DNA of 5,017 nt from Thermoproteota archaeon (lineage in GTDB: Archaea; Korarchaeota; JAOZGF01). Position 1 is the stretch's first letter; each line of letters begins with the position of its first letter. The position numbers were made by a program, and so were the translations under genes. Under the pieces are notes generated by a model. It did not search any database. It was not told the DNA's origin and worked only from the letters and a program-made list of their open reading frames with translations. Positions 1 through 5,017 of the stretch are shown piece by piece. The DNA lies in NCBI GenBank assembly GCA_027491845.1, contig JAOZGF010000231.1, positions 1-5,017 on the forward strand. Direction: 5' to 3'.

Positions 1-1
1 T

Positions 2-784
2 GCGGTTAATTTAGCTTTGTCCATCGGTAAAACGCAATTGCTAGACTGTGACGTGGAGGAGCCAAACGTCCATCTGTTACTGAAGCCTGAGATCAAGGAG
101 TCTGTGCCTGTCAGGGTCTTGGTGCCGGTGATTGAAGAAGAAAAATGCGATCATTGCGGAGAATGCTCTAAATCCTGCCAGTACAATGCCCTAGTTGTTC
201 TACCACAGAAAGTACTTGTTTTCCAGGAGCTCTGTCACGCTTGTGGAAGATGCATCGTTGTTTGTCCTCGTAAAGCAATTTCTGAAGGAGAAAGGGTAAT
301 AGGGAGGGTCATTAAAGGCCAGGCAGGAAACATAGGTTTTGTAGGAGGCATACTTAACGTAGGCGAGCCTTGGGCCATACCTGTCATAAAAGAGGTAAAA
401 AAAGAGTCTGGGACCAATGAAGTAACCATAATTGACGCGCCTCCCGGCGCATCTTGCCCCGTTATAGTTTCACTCCAGAACTGCGATTACGCGGTCTTGG
501 TCACTGAACCTACGCCCTTCGGACTCCACGACATGAAGCTTGTCATTGAAATACTGAGAAAACTCAGGTTACCTTTCGGCGTCGTTTTGAATAAGGCTGG
601 AACAAACTACAAGCAGGTAAACCTATATTGTGAAAAAAGGGGGATACCCATTCTCTTAAGCATACCTTACGATAAGAGAATAGCTGAACTTTACTCTAAA
701 GGGAAAACATTTGTAAACGAGTTGCCTCAATGGAAGAAAAAGTTTCAAGACATGTATGAAAAAATAGTGATGCAACTTGGTTAG
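2..784 (+). CDS. MinD/Mrp-type P-loop ATPase with inserted 2[4Fe-4S] ferredoxin domain (5' truncated by window edge)
   Basis: This is the C-terminal part of a MinD-superfamily ATPase of the COG1149 type, a cytoplasmic ATPase thought to carry or insert Fe-S or other metal clusters. The frame is open to the window edge, and its first codons read AVNLALSIGKTQLLDCDVEE, which is the segment that normally follows the P-loop, so the start and Walker A motif lie upstream. A TTG at 17 is not a credible start because it falls inside this conserved segment. An inserted ferredoxin has two complete CxxCxxCxxxC sets (first Cys at 146-148, last at 263-265); only the second is followed by proline. The Walker B aspartate (434-436) sits in IDAPPGASCP, followed by VTEPTPFGLHD, and NKAG is the base-recognition-like motif. 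GGILNVGEPWAIP marks the 'LNVGEP' subtype, different from the next gene's. It overlaps that gene by 8 bases. The family assignment is sure; the substrate is unknown. Confidence 0.93.
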   Translation, partial: AVNLALSIGKTQLLDCDVEEPNVHLLLKPEIKESVPVRVLVPVIEEEKCDHCGECSKSCQYNALVVLPQKVLVFQELCHACGRCIVVCPRKAISEGERVIGRVIKGQAGNIGFVGGILNVGEPWAIPVIKEVKKESGTNEVTIIDAPPGASCPVIVSLQNCDYAVLVTEPTPFGLHDMKLVIEILRKLRLPFGVVLNKAGTNYKQVNLYCEKRGIPILLSIPYDKRIAELYSKGKTFVNELPQWKKKFQDMYEKIVMQLG

Positions 785-1646
785 AGAGATAACGATTTTA
801 AGCGGTAAGGGAGGAACTGGCAAGACAACTTTGACTGCCTCATTTACATCCATTGCAAAGGAGAAAATCGTTGTAGCTGACTGCGACGTGGATGCCCCGA
901 ACTTACACATTCTTTTAAAGCCTAGGGTAAGGGCAGAGGAGGAATTCAAAGGATCTAAGGTGGCCGTGATAGATAAAGGCAAATGCATTGAATGCATGGC
1001 GTGCGAGGAAAACTGCCGATTTAACGCGATAAGTAATCTTGAAATAGACCCAATACTCTGCGAGGGATGCGGTTTATGCGTCTCGATTTGCCCTGTTGAA
1101 GCAGTTAAGCTTGAGGAAAGCGTTTCAGGATATGTTTTCGTTTCTGAGACAAAATATTGTCCAATGGTTCACGCTAAACTAAACGTGGCGGAGGAAAACT
1201 CTGGTAAGCTTGTTACATTGGTTAGGGAGAAAGCGAGGAAACTGGCTGAACAAAAAGGCAGGGGGCTTGTACTGGTTGACGGCCCGCCTGGCATAGGCTG
1301 CCCCGTCATAGCTTCTTTGACAGGCATAGATTTGGCTATAATAATCACTGAGCCAACCGAGTCAGGCATACATGACTTGGAAAGAATCCTTAAGCTTGCG
1401 GAGCACTTTGGAATAAAGAGGAAAGTCATAATAAACCTCTACAACGTTAACATGGATAACACGAGGAAAATAAGGGAGTTGTGTGAAAAAAACAATGTGG
1501 AGGTCCTAGGTGAGACCCCCTATGAACCCTTAATCAATGAAGCTACCGTGAAGATGATACCTGTTGTCGAGTACTCCCCGCTAAGCGACGTTTCAAAGAA
1601 AATCGGAGCCATGTGGGGTAAGGTTGAGGCTGAATTAGGTTTCTGA
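777..1646 (+). CDS. MinD/Mrp-type P-loop ATPase with inserted 2[4Fe-4S] ferredoxin domain, complete
   Basis: This 289-residue protein is a full-length paralogue of the preceding one and probably its partner in a cytoplasmic Fe-S/metal-cluster ATPase complex. Residues 10-17 are the deviant Walker A GKGGTGKT, with the signature lysine (K11) typical of MinD/ParA/NifH proteins. ADCDVDAPNLH (34-44) is the switch/A' region. The ferredoxin insert has Cys 70, 73, 76, 80 and Cys 95, 98, 101, 105 (the last followed by Pro), suitable for two [4Fe-4S] clusters. Walker B is VLVDGPPGIGCP, with D168 and a Cys-Pro at 175-176. AEENSGKLVTLVR (138-150) marks the 'EENSGKLV' subtype. The start is TTG at 777, the only usable one, since an in-frame TGA lies at 768-770 and the P-loop follows directly. 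No clear Shine-Dalgarno precedes it; the 8-base overlap suggests translational coupling. Nucleotide hydrolysis and Fe-S binding are family knowledge; the client protein cannot be told from the sequence. Confidence 0.95.
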   Translation: MVREITILSGKGGTGKTTLTASFTSIAKEKIVVADCDVDAPNLHILLKPRVRAEEEFKGSKVAVIDKGKCIECMACEENCRFNAISNLEIDPILCEGCGLCVSICPVEAVKLEESVSGYVFVSETKYCPMVHAKLNVAEENSGKLVTLVREKARKLAEQKGRGLVLVDGPPGIGCPVIASLTGIDLAIIITEPTESGIHDLERILKLAEHFGIKRKVIINLYNVNMDNTRKIRELCEKNNVEVLGETPYEPLINEATVKMIPVVEYSPLSDVSKKIGAMWGKVEAELGF

Positions 1647-1670
1647 GACAGGTTCAGGGAACGTTTTAAC

Positions 1671-1679
1671 CTTCTTTTT
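1671..1679 (+). terminator. Possible T-tract terminator after the ATPase pair
   Basis: A pyrimidine-rich run CTTCTTTTT, ending in five T, lies about 25 bases after the stop of the second ATPase gene. Archaeal RNA polymerase can stop at such U-tracts without a hairpin. No convincing stem lies upstream, so the call rests only on composition and position. Confidence 0.35.
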
Positions 1680-1741
1680 GAGCATAATTTCCTAATTCAG
1701 AGAGAACTGGTAACAATGTTAGTTGCAAGGTTGAAAGGCAG

Positions 1742-1762
1742 TTTATTATAGTTAAATTTAAA
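1742..1762 (+). promoter_or_regulatory. TATA-like promoter region for the DUF134 gene
   Basis: Two overlapping AT-rich boxes, TTTATTATA (1742-1750) and TTAAATTTAAA (1752-1762), lie 43-63 bases before the ATG at 1805. An archaeal start about 25 bases downstream would fall near 1770-1788, leaving a short leader before either candidate start codon (1805 or 1829). Position and composition support it; the exact box is uncertain. A small dyad, TAACAATGTTA at 1711-1721, lies upstream. Confidence 0.45.
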
Positions 1763-1804
1763 CACTCACTTTACTTTAAGAGAAACCAACATGCTTGTTA
1801 CTTA

Positions 1805-2143
1805 ATGCTTAGAGGTTGGAAGAAACGGATGTGGAGACGGCGTAGACGTTTCAGGGGACCTGGAAGGCCCATGAAGCCCAGATTTATTGATTTCAAGCCC
1901 AAAACAACAAGTTTTTCCCCTCTAAATTCAAACGGAAACCCTGTTGGAACAGAGAACCCGATATACATGAGCTATGATGAATTTGAAGCGTTAAGACTTG
2001 TTTTTTATGAAGGATTAACCCAAGAGGAAGCTGCAAAGAGGATGGGCATTTCCAGGGGTACCCTGTGGAGATGCTTGGAAAGCGCCAGGAAGAAAGTTGC
2101 AACTATGCTGGCTGAGAATAGGGCATTGGTTCTTGAAGAGTAA
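1805..2143 (+). CDS. DUF134 family helix-turn-helix DNA-binding protein
   Basis: This 112-residue protein belongs to DUF134 (COG1342), a family of small predicted DNA-binding proteins. GRPMKPRFI (20-28) matches the usual family N-terminus (GRPxKPRxI type). MSYDEFEALRL (55-65) is the typical DEfEALRL segment, followed by EGLTQEEAAKRMGISRGTLW (69-88), the helix-turn-helix resembling sigma-factor region 4, and ESARKKVATML. The first 22 residues form a strongly basic extension (MWRRRRRFRGPGRP at 9-22) absent from the canonical short form. The start is open: ATG 1805 gives the longest product but has no Shine-Dalgarno; ATG 1829 follows GAGGTTGG at 1812-1819 and is about equally likely. Neighbours of this family are often Fe-S MinD ATPases and NifX-like proteins, so it probably regulates the cluster upstream or itself. 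That role is inferred; the family is poorly characterised. Confidence 0.9.
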   Translation: MLRGWKKRMWRRRRRFRGPGRPMKPRFIDFKPKTTSFSPLNSNGNPVGTENPIYMSYDEFEALRLVFYEGLTQEEAAKRMGISRGTLWRCLESARKKVATMLAENRALVLEE

Positions 2144-2160
2144 ATTTTCAGGAAGGAGGA

Positions 2161-2180
2161 TGAATTGACAATAATTGACA
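2161..2180 (+). repeat. Two tandem copies of a 10-bp unit (xxAATTGACA)
   Basis: TGAATTGACA is followed at once by ATAATTGACA, so AATTGACA recurs at 2163-2170 and 2173-2180, one helical turn apart. That spacing would place two protein contacts on the same DNA face. It sits between the DUF134 stop and the next gene's promoter. Only two copies are present, so chance is possible. Confidence 0.4.
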
Positions 2181-2198
2181 GTAATACAACCCCTTACA

Positions 2199-2209
2199 TT
2201 TTTCTTTTT
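2199..2209 (+). terminator. T-rich archaeal-type terminator after the DUF134 gene
   Basis: TTTTTCTTTTT lies 55-66 bases after the DUF134 stop codon. Ten T with one C on the coding strand is a typical archaeal U-tract terminator, and it cleanly separates the DUF134 transcript from the membrane-protein gene that follows. No stem-loop is needed or seen. Confidence 0.5.
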
Positions 2210-2221
2210 CACTTCTAAAAA

Positions 2222-2248
2222 CCAAATTTTGGGAAAAATTTTTTGTAA
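2222..2248 (+). promoter_or_regulatory. Putative promoter region with hyphenated dyad, upstream of the DUF389 gene
   Basis: CCAAA-T-TTTGG (2222-2232) is a perfect 5-1-5 dyad, directly followed by an A5T6 tract (2234-2244) and TGTAAAT. The AT tract lies 38-48 bases before the TTG at 2282. If it acts as the TATA box, transcription would begin near 2260-2268, downstream of the ATG at 2249. That would rule out 2249 and favour 2282. The dyad would then sit where a repressor or activator could contact the TFB-recognition region. TCTAAAAA at 2214-2221 is another possible TATA box, so the assignment is tentative. Confidence 0.35.
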
Positions 2249-2267
2249 ATGATGTTCACATTGTGTT

Positions 2268-2277
2268 GGAAGGTTGG
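2268..2277 (+). promoter_or_regulatory. Ribosome-binding-like decamer deciding the TTG start of the DUF389 gene
   Basis: GGAAGGTTGG ends four bases before TTG 2282. The identical decamer occurs at 4771-4780, again four bases before the ATG of the flavoprotein gene. The shared word and spacing argue that translation starts at 2282 and not at the upstream ATGs (2249, 2252), which have no such element. Confidence 0.55.
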
Positions 2278-2281
2278 TTTT

Positions 2282-4615
2282 TTGAACAAAAAAACTATTG
2301 TTTTTTGCTTGTTGGCTTTCTTTGTTCTCCCTTATTTTTCGTTTTTCACCGTAAGTTCGCAATTTGAAATGGCCCCTAAGGTTGTTTATCCAGGCGACAA
2401 CGTAACAGTTTACATGTACGCTGGAAAGGTCTTCACAGGTGAAACTTTTGTTAAGGTTTCTCTAAAGCATGAAGATAAGGTTGCCTTGGAGAAAGATGTC
2501 CATGTTAACATTGAAAAGGGCTCTTTTTCCTTCACCCTTAATATTCCCCATAACTTTGAACCTGGAAAATATGATTTTTACATGAACTTTAAGATAAATG
2601 AAACAAGTTTCCTTAAGAAAGACGTTTTATGGGTTTGTCCCTCCGAAAGTGACATTGCTGCTCTTTGGGCTAAAATATCCGAGGCAAAAATACTTCTTGA
2701 CGAAATAATGGAGGCAGGCGCCTACAGATATGACTGCATTCACTTAAACCTTCTTTTCAAGAATTTATCCCGTGACTTGAGGGAAATAAGTGAGAAAACC
2801 GTTTTAACGTACGTTGAAGTTGAGAGATATGAGGAAATAGTTAAGGGTGTCAGGAGACTTGAGGAAAGGATTAACACTTATTATGTAGGTTCTCTTCCAC
2901 AGAGATTGTTCAAGGACATTGACAACTCTTTAAACTTTGACTATGGCGTTATACTCAGTTTCTGGAGAGGGCTTCTTGGAACGTTTCTTTGGCTGTTTGC
3001 GTTGTCAATTGTTTTTCTTCCCTTCTTCATGTCTGACTTCAGAACCATACTGTTGAACCTCATCCAGGGCATTGGCGAGGATGTTAGGGAGAAAGTCATG
3101 AAGGCTTCATTAGCGAAGGCTAAAAAACTCATTTTTGCGGCTGAAAGGGATTCTGAAACAGACGTAACAGGTTTCCTCTTAATGGTTGTTGCCTCCGTTC
3201 TCGCAACAGCAGGCTTACTTGCAAACAACATCATCGCATTAATAGGTTCAATGTTGATAGCCCCCCTCCTTACTGTGGTGATCTCATCAGGCGTCAGTGT
3301 TTCTTTCATAAACGTTGATGAAAGGGCTAAATCAATTTTTCCGAGAAGCGTAAAAAACGTTCTCATCCTCATCCTCATCTCGGTTGCCGCAAGTGTTTTT
3401 GCTGCTGCAGTCTCCTTAAGTGCTGTCCCCATCACTCCAACCGCTCAGCTTCTTTCGAAGGCATCACCTAACCTAGGTGACTTAGCTATCGCTGCTTCAG
3501 CAGGGCTTGCTGGGTCAATAATATTCGTTAAGAGGGAATATGGCGCCCTGGCCGGGGTCGCCATAGCTATAGCCCTTGTCCCCCCTTCAGCAGCTGTTGG
3601 GACTGGCATAGCAATGCTAAGAACAGACATAACCATTGGTGCACTCGCCTCATTAACCATAAACATTGTTGCCATAATCGCCCTTAGCTATCTTTCAGCT
3701 AAGGCTTACGCCATAATACCTGCTGTGAGAGGGGTTCTTGAACATCTGTCCAGCGGTAAACTGACCAGGAAGAACGTTTGGATGTACCTTGTCGCAGTTA
3801 TTCTAAACATAGACTACTTTGTTTTGTTTTGGATAAAAACAACCCTTGGTCTTTCTCCTCAAGAAGACTTGACAATGCCCCACATAAAGAACAAGATCAC
3901 AAGGGTTGTTAAGATCCTCCTGCTCATTTTTTCTCCGTTCCTTATCGCTTTCCTTATCTCAACAAATGTTTCACTTGTCTTCAGCTGGTTTTTCCAGGTT
4001 TTCAATTTAATTTACACTTCTTTGATCGAGATTTCCGGCTTAATCTTGTTGTACTTGCCCCATGCAGTTTGCCTGCTATCTTTCTTTGCCCTCTTGAAGT
4101 TAAGGATTAGAAAACCGCTTAACTGGAAAAAAATAATTTCCCTAGTATTATTCTGGGGTAGTTTAGGCTACCTTGTAGGGTTATACTTGTTCCCTAAAAG
4201 TGCAGCTATCTTCTCATTACTCTTCATGAGCCTTGTTTACTTAACTGTAACGAAGAACAAAACAACTAAGCTTGCATATGGATTCGCCATTTTTGCACTC
4301 TCAACAACAATTGTCTATAGTGTAGGGGTATTCAACATCGCCACGGCAAGGTACTACTATGCAGGCCACGGAATAGAAACAGTTAGTAAGGAAATAATCG
4401 CTAACGTGCTAAATATTTCCAGCGAAAACCTTGACATGATCTACATTCCTGAAAAAACCTTCTTAATGATAAAAATATTTGTTGAGAGAGAGCAGGTTAT
4501 TTCTGGGGATTGGAAGATGCCTGACAAGCTTCTGCACATTGCAGAGGAATCAATAAGGTCGGCAACATCCATTCCAACCTTAAAAATAAGGTTTGAATAC
4601 GTCATAGTCCCTTGA
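2282..4615 (+). CDS. Large multi-domain DUF389 membrane protein with exported N-terminal domain
   Basis: This predicted 777-residue membrane protein has a DUF389 (TIGR00341-like) core. The TTG 2282 start gives MNKK plus a hydrophobic stretch to about 26, a good signal peptide, and follows GGAAGGTTGG; the frame extends to ATG 2249, just after an in-frame TAA. Residues 30-118 look like a beta-sandwich (YPGDNVTVYMYAGK, then FEPGKYDFYMNF); 119-214 are charged and helical, possibly coiled coil. A membrane helix (about 226-248) leads to a basic cytoplasmic segment (252-294). The DUF389 core spans about 295-480, with six hydrophobic segments and ALIGSMLIAPL (319-329), PNLGDLAIAASAGLAG (396-411) and ALVPPSAAVG (431-440). 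Some six or seven further hydrophobic segments (497-686) follow, then a soluble C-terminal domain (700-777) ending in LKIRFEYVIVP. Ordinary DUF389 proteins are clearly shorter and start with a cytoplasmic domain. The molecular function is unknown; transport or sensing is only a guess. Confidence 0.88.
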   Translation: MNKKTIVFCLLAFFVLPYFSFFTVSSQFEMAPKVVYPGDNVTVYMYAGKVFTGETFVKVSLKHEDKVALEKDVHVNIEKGSFSFTLNIPHNFEPGKYDFYMNFKINETSFLKKDVLWVCPSESDIAALWAKISEAKILLDEIMEAGAYRYDCIHLNLLFKNLSRDLREISEKTVLTYVEVERYEEIVKGVRRLEERINTYYVGSLPQRLFKDIDNSLNFDYGVILSFWRGLLGTFLWLFALSIVFLPFFMSDFRTILLNLIQGIGEDVREKVMKASLAKAKKLIFAAERDSETDVTGFLLMVVASVLATAGLLANNIIALIGSMLIAPLLTVVISSGVSVSFINVDERAKSIFPRSVKNVLILILISVAASVFAAAVSLSAVPITPTAQLLSKASPNLGDLAIAASAGLAGSIIFVKREYGALAGVAIAIALVPPSAAVGTGIAMLRTDITIGALASLTINIVAIIALSYLSAKAYAIIPAVRGVLEHLSSGKLTRKNVWMYLVAVILNIDYFVLFWIKTTLGLSPQEDLTMPHIKNKITRVVKILLLIFSPFLIAFLISTNVSLVFSWFFQVFNLIYTSLIEISGLILLYLPHAVCLLSFFALLKLRIRKPLNWKKIISLVLFWGSLGYLVGLYLFPKSAAIFSLLFMSLVYLTVTKNKTTKLAYGFAIFALSTTIVYSVGVFNIATARYYYAGHGIETVSKEIIANVLNISSENLDMIYIPEKTFLMIKIFVEREQVISGDWKMPDKLLHIAEESIRSATSIPTLKIRFEYVIVP

Positions 4616-4678
4616 AGCAGAATTCAAATTGTTAACCCTCTTTAAAGACAAAAAAGAAAAAGTGAACCAGCCATTCAA

Positions 4679-4695
4679 GGAAAAAAAATATATAG
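4679..4695 (+). promoter_or_regulatory. TATA box with purine-rich upstream element for the flavoprotein gene
   Basis: GGAAAAAAAATATATAG is the clearest TATA box in the window: AAATATATAG is preceded by a purine run in the place of the TFB-recognition element. A start about 25 bases downstream would lie near 4713-4718, giving a leader of roughly 70 bases before ATG 4785. The leader contains TTTTT at 4754-4758. The membrane-protein gene ends 63 bases earlier with no T-tract of its own, so some read-through from it is possible. Confidence 0.55.
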
Positions 4696-4770
4696 TGCTA
4701 AGAATTTTAGTGTGTCCAATTAAGTTTCTCGGTTAACGTCAGGCTTAGGGTTGTTTTTCTAGTTAATGCA

Positions 4771-4780
4771 GGAAGGTTGG
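4771..4780 (+). promoter_or_regulatory. Ribosome-binding-like decamer of the flavoprotein gene
   Basis: GGAAGGTTGG ends four bases before ATG 4785 and is identical in sequence and spacing to the element at 2268-2277. It fits an imperfect Shine-Dalgarno (AGGT core), and it fixes the start codon here. Confidence 0.55.
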
Positions 4781-4784
4781 AAAA

Positions 4785-5017
4785 ATGGAGAAAATAGTTG
4801 TGGTTGGGTTTGGAACAGCGGGTTACGCTGCTTCCTCAACAGCTTCAACCTACGGCAGAAACGTAGAAATAACTGTCGTGGAGAAGGATGAAGCAGTTAT
4901 TAGGCATCCCTGCCTCATTCCATTTGCTTTAGCAGGGGAAATAGAGGCTTCAAAGCTTGTTGAGCCTGTTTCGAAGAAAATGCTTAGGTTTAAGGTTATC
5001 GAAAACTACGAGGCAAC
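4785..5017 (+). CDS. FAD-dependent pyridine nucleotide-disulfide oxidoreductase, CoA-disulfide reductase/NADH oxidase-like (3' truncated by window edge)
   Basis: Only the first 77 codons are inside the window. They encode the N-terminal FAD-binding Rossmann fold: IVVVGFGTAGYAAS (4-17) is the dinucleotide-binding GxGxxG loop, and ITVVEKDE (29-36) carries the glutamate (E33) expected to bind the adenosine ribose. RHPCLIPFALAGEIE follows, with Cys43 and Pro46 aligned to the redox cysteine region of the single-cysteine reductases (CoA-disulfide reductase, NADH oxidase/peroxidase, usually CGLPY or CGIPY). Cys43 here is therefore the likely redox residue, though the neighbouring residues (CLIP in place of CGxP) differ. 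Members move electrons from NAD(P)H through FAD to a disulfide, polysulfide, peroxide or oxygen; the missing part is needed to tell which. The ATG follows GGAAGGTTGG at a four-base spacing and the fold begins at once, so the start is firm. Its own TATA box suggests separate transcription from the DUF389 gene. Confidence 0.88.
   Translation, partial: MEKIVVVGFGTAGYAASSTASTYGRNVEITVVEKDEAVIRHPCLIPFALAGEIEASKLVEPVSKKMLRFKVIENYEA

Larger units (their letters stand above)
2155..2218 (+). other. Strong ribosome binding site followed only by tiny ORFs (possible leader peptide or gene remnant)
   Basis: GGAGG at 2155-2159, inside GGAAGGAGG, is the best Shine-Dalgarno match in the window, yet no normal gene follows. 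The ATG at 2160 touches it and reads only Met-Asn-stop. A TTG at 2165, five bases after GGAGG, opens a 17-codon frame (MTIIDSNTTPYIFLFHF) that stops at 2216-2218 and runs through the T-rich terminator. It starts 12 bases after the DUF134 stop codon, the spacing of a next operon gene. It could be a real micro-protein, a leader peptide, or the stump of a lost downstream gene; nothing decides between these. I recognise no homology in so short a peptide. Confidence 0.25.

Noticed and set aside
17..19. TTG as the start codon of the first gene
   Set aside because: The frame remains open upstream to the window edge and the upstream codons continue the conserved family sequence, so the true start is outside.
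235..429. Open frame on the minus strand inside the first ATPase gene
   Set aside because: It lies antisense to a clearly conserved ferredoxin region, has no recognisable motif, and is explained by the coding constraint of the + strand gene. The other antisense frames (656-997, 1169-1429, 1893-2102, 2015-2362, 2941-3435, 3445-3675) fail for the same reason.
1716..1751. 11-codon ORF from ATG 1716, and a four-codon ORF from ATG 1791
   Set aside because: Both are too short, lack a ribosome binding site, and the first would start before the likely transcription start.
2165..2180. TTGACA as a bacterial -35 promoter box
   Set aside because: No TATAAT-like -10 box follows at the right spacing and the rest of the window has archaeal-type promoters.
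4612..4627. Inverted repeat TTGAA/TTCAA around the stop of the DUF389 gene as a terminator hairpin
   Set aside because: The stem is only five mostly A/T pairs and no T-run follows.
1..5017. CRISPR arrays, tRNA or rRNA genes, insertion sequences
   Set aside because: No spaced direct repeats, cloverleaf-like segments, transposase-like proteins or terminal inverted repeats were seen on reading both strands.

Overview
The window looks archaeal. Upstream regions carry AT-rich TATA-like boxes, the downstream flanks have short T-tract terminators, two of the five genes appear to start with TTG, and AGG/AGA arginine codons are common. The protein set (tandem MinD-type ATPases with inserted ferredoxin domains, a DUF134 regulator, a DUF389 membrane protein and a CoA-disulfide-reductase-like flavoprotein) fits an anaerobic archaeon, perhaps of the Thermoproteota/Bathyarchaeia kind. 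That placement is an inference from style; no marker gene is present. All recognised genes are on the + strand.

Layout: (1) positions 2-784 hold the 3' part of a MinD/Mrp-type ATPase whose P-loop lies just outside the window. (2) 777-1646 hold a second, complete paralogue that overlaps the first by 8 bases and is probably translationally coupled to it. (3) After a 158-base gap with a T-tract and a TATA-like region comes a small DUF134 helix-turn-helix regulator (1805-2143). (4) A gap of about 138 bases holds a strong Shine-Dalgarno sequence followed only by tiny ORFs, a 10-bp tandem repeat, a T-rich terminator and a hyphenated dyad. (5) 2282-4615 encode a large membrane protein with a DUF389 core, an exported N-terminal part and a long extra membrane region. 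(6) A 169-base gap with a good TATA box precedes the start of a FAD-dependent pyridine nucleotide-disulfide oxidoreductase (4785 onward), which runs off the window.

The first three genes form a recognisable group. Paired Fe-S MinD ATPases next to DUF134 recur in anaerobes, often with NifX/NifB-like (COG1433) proteins and metal-sulfur cluster assembly, as in the orange-protein (ORP) locus of Desulfovibrio. Here the pair probably works as a complex that handles Fe-S or other metal clusters in an ATP-dependent way, with the DUF134 protein as a local regulator. The DUF389 and flavoprotein genes each appear to have their own promoter and need not belong to the same pathway. I did not find a clearly new multi-gene system. 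The most distinctive items are the DUF389 architecture, the sequence shared between the leaders of three genes, and the orphan ribosome binding site after the DUF134 gene.
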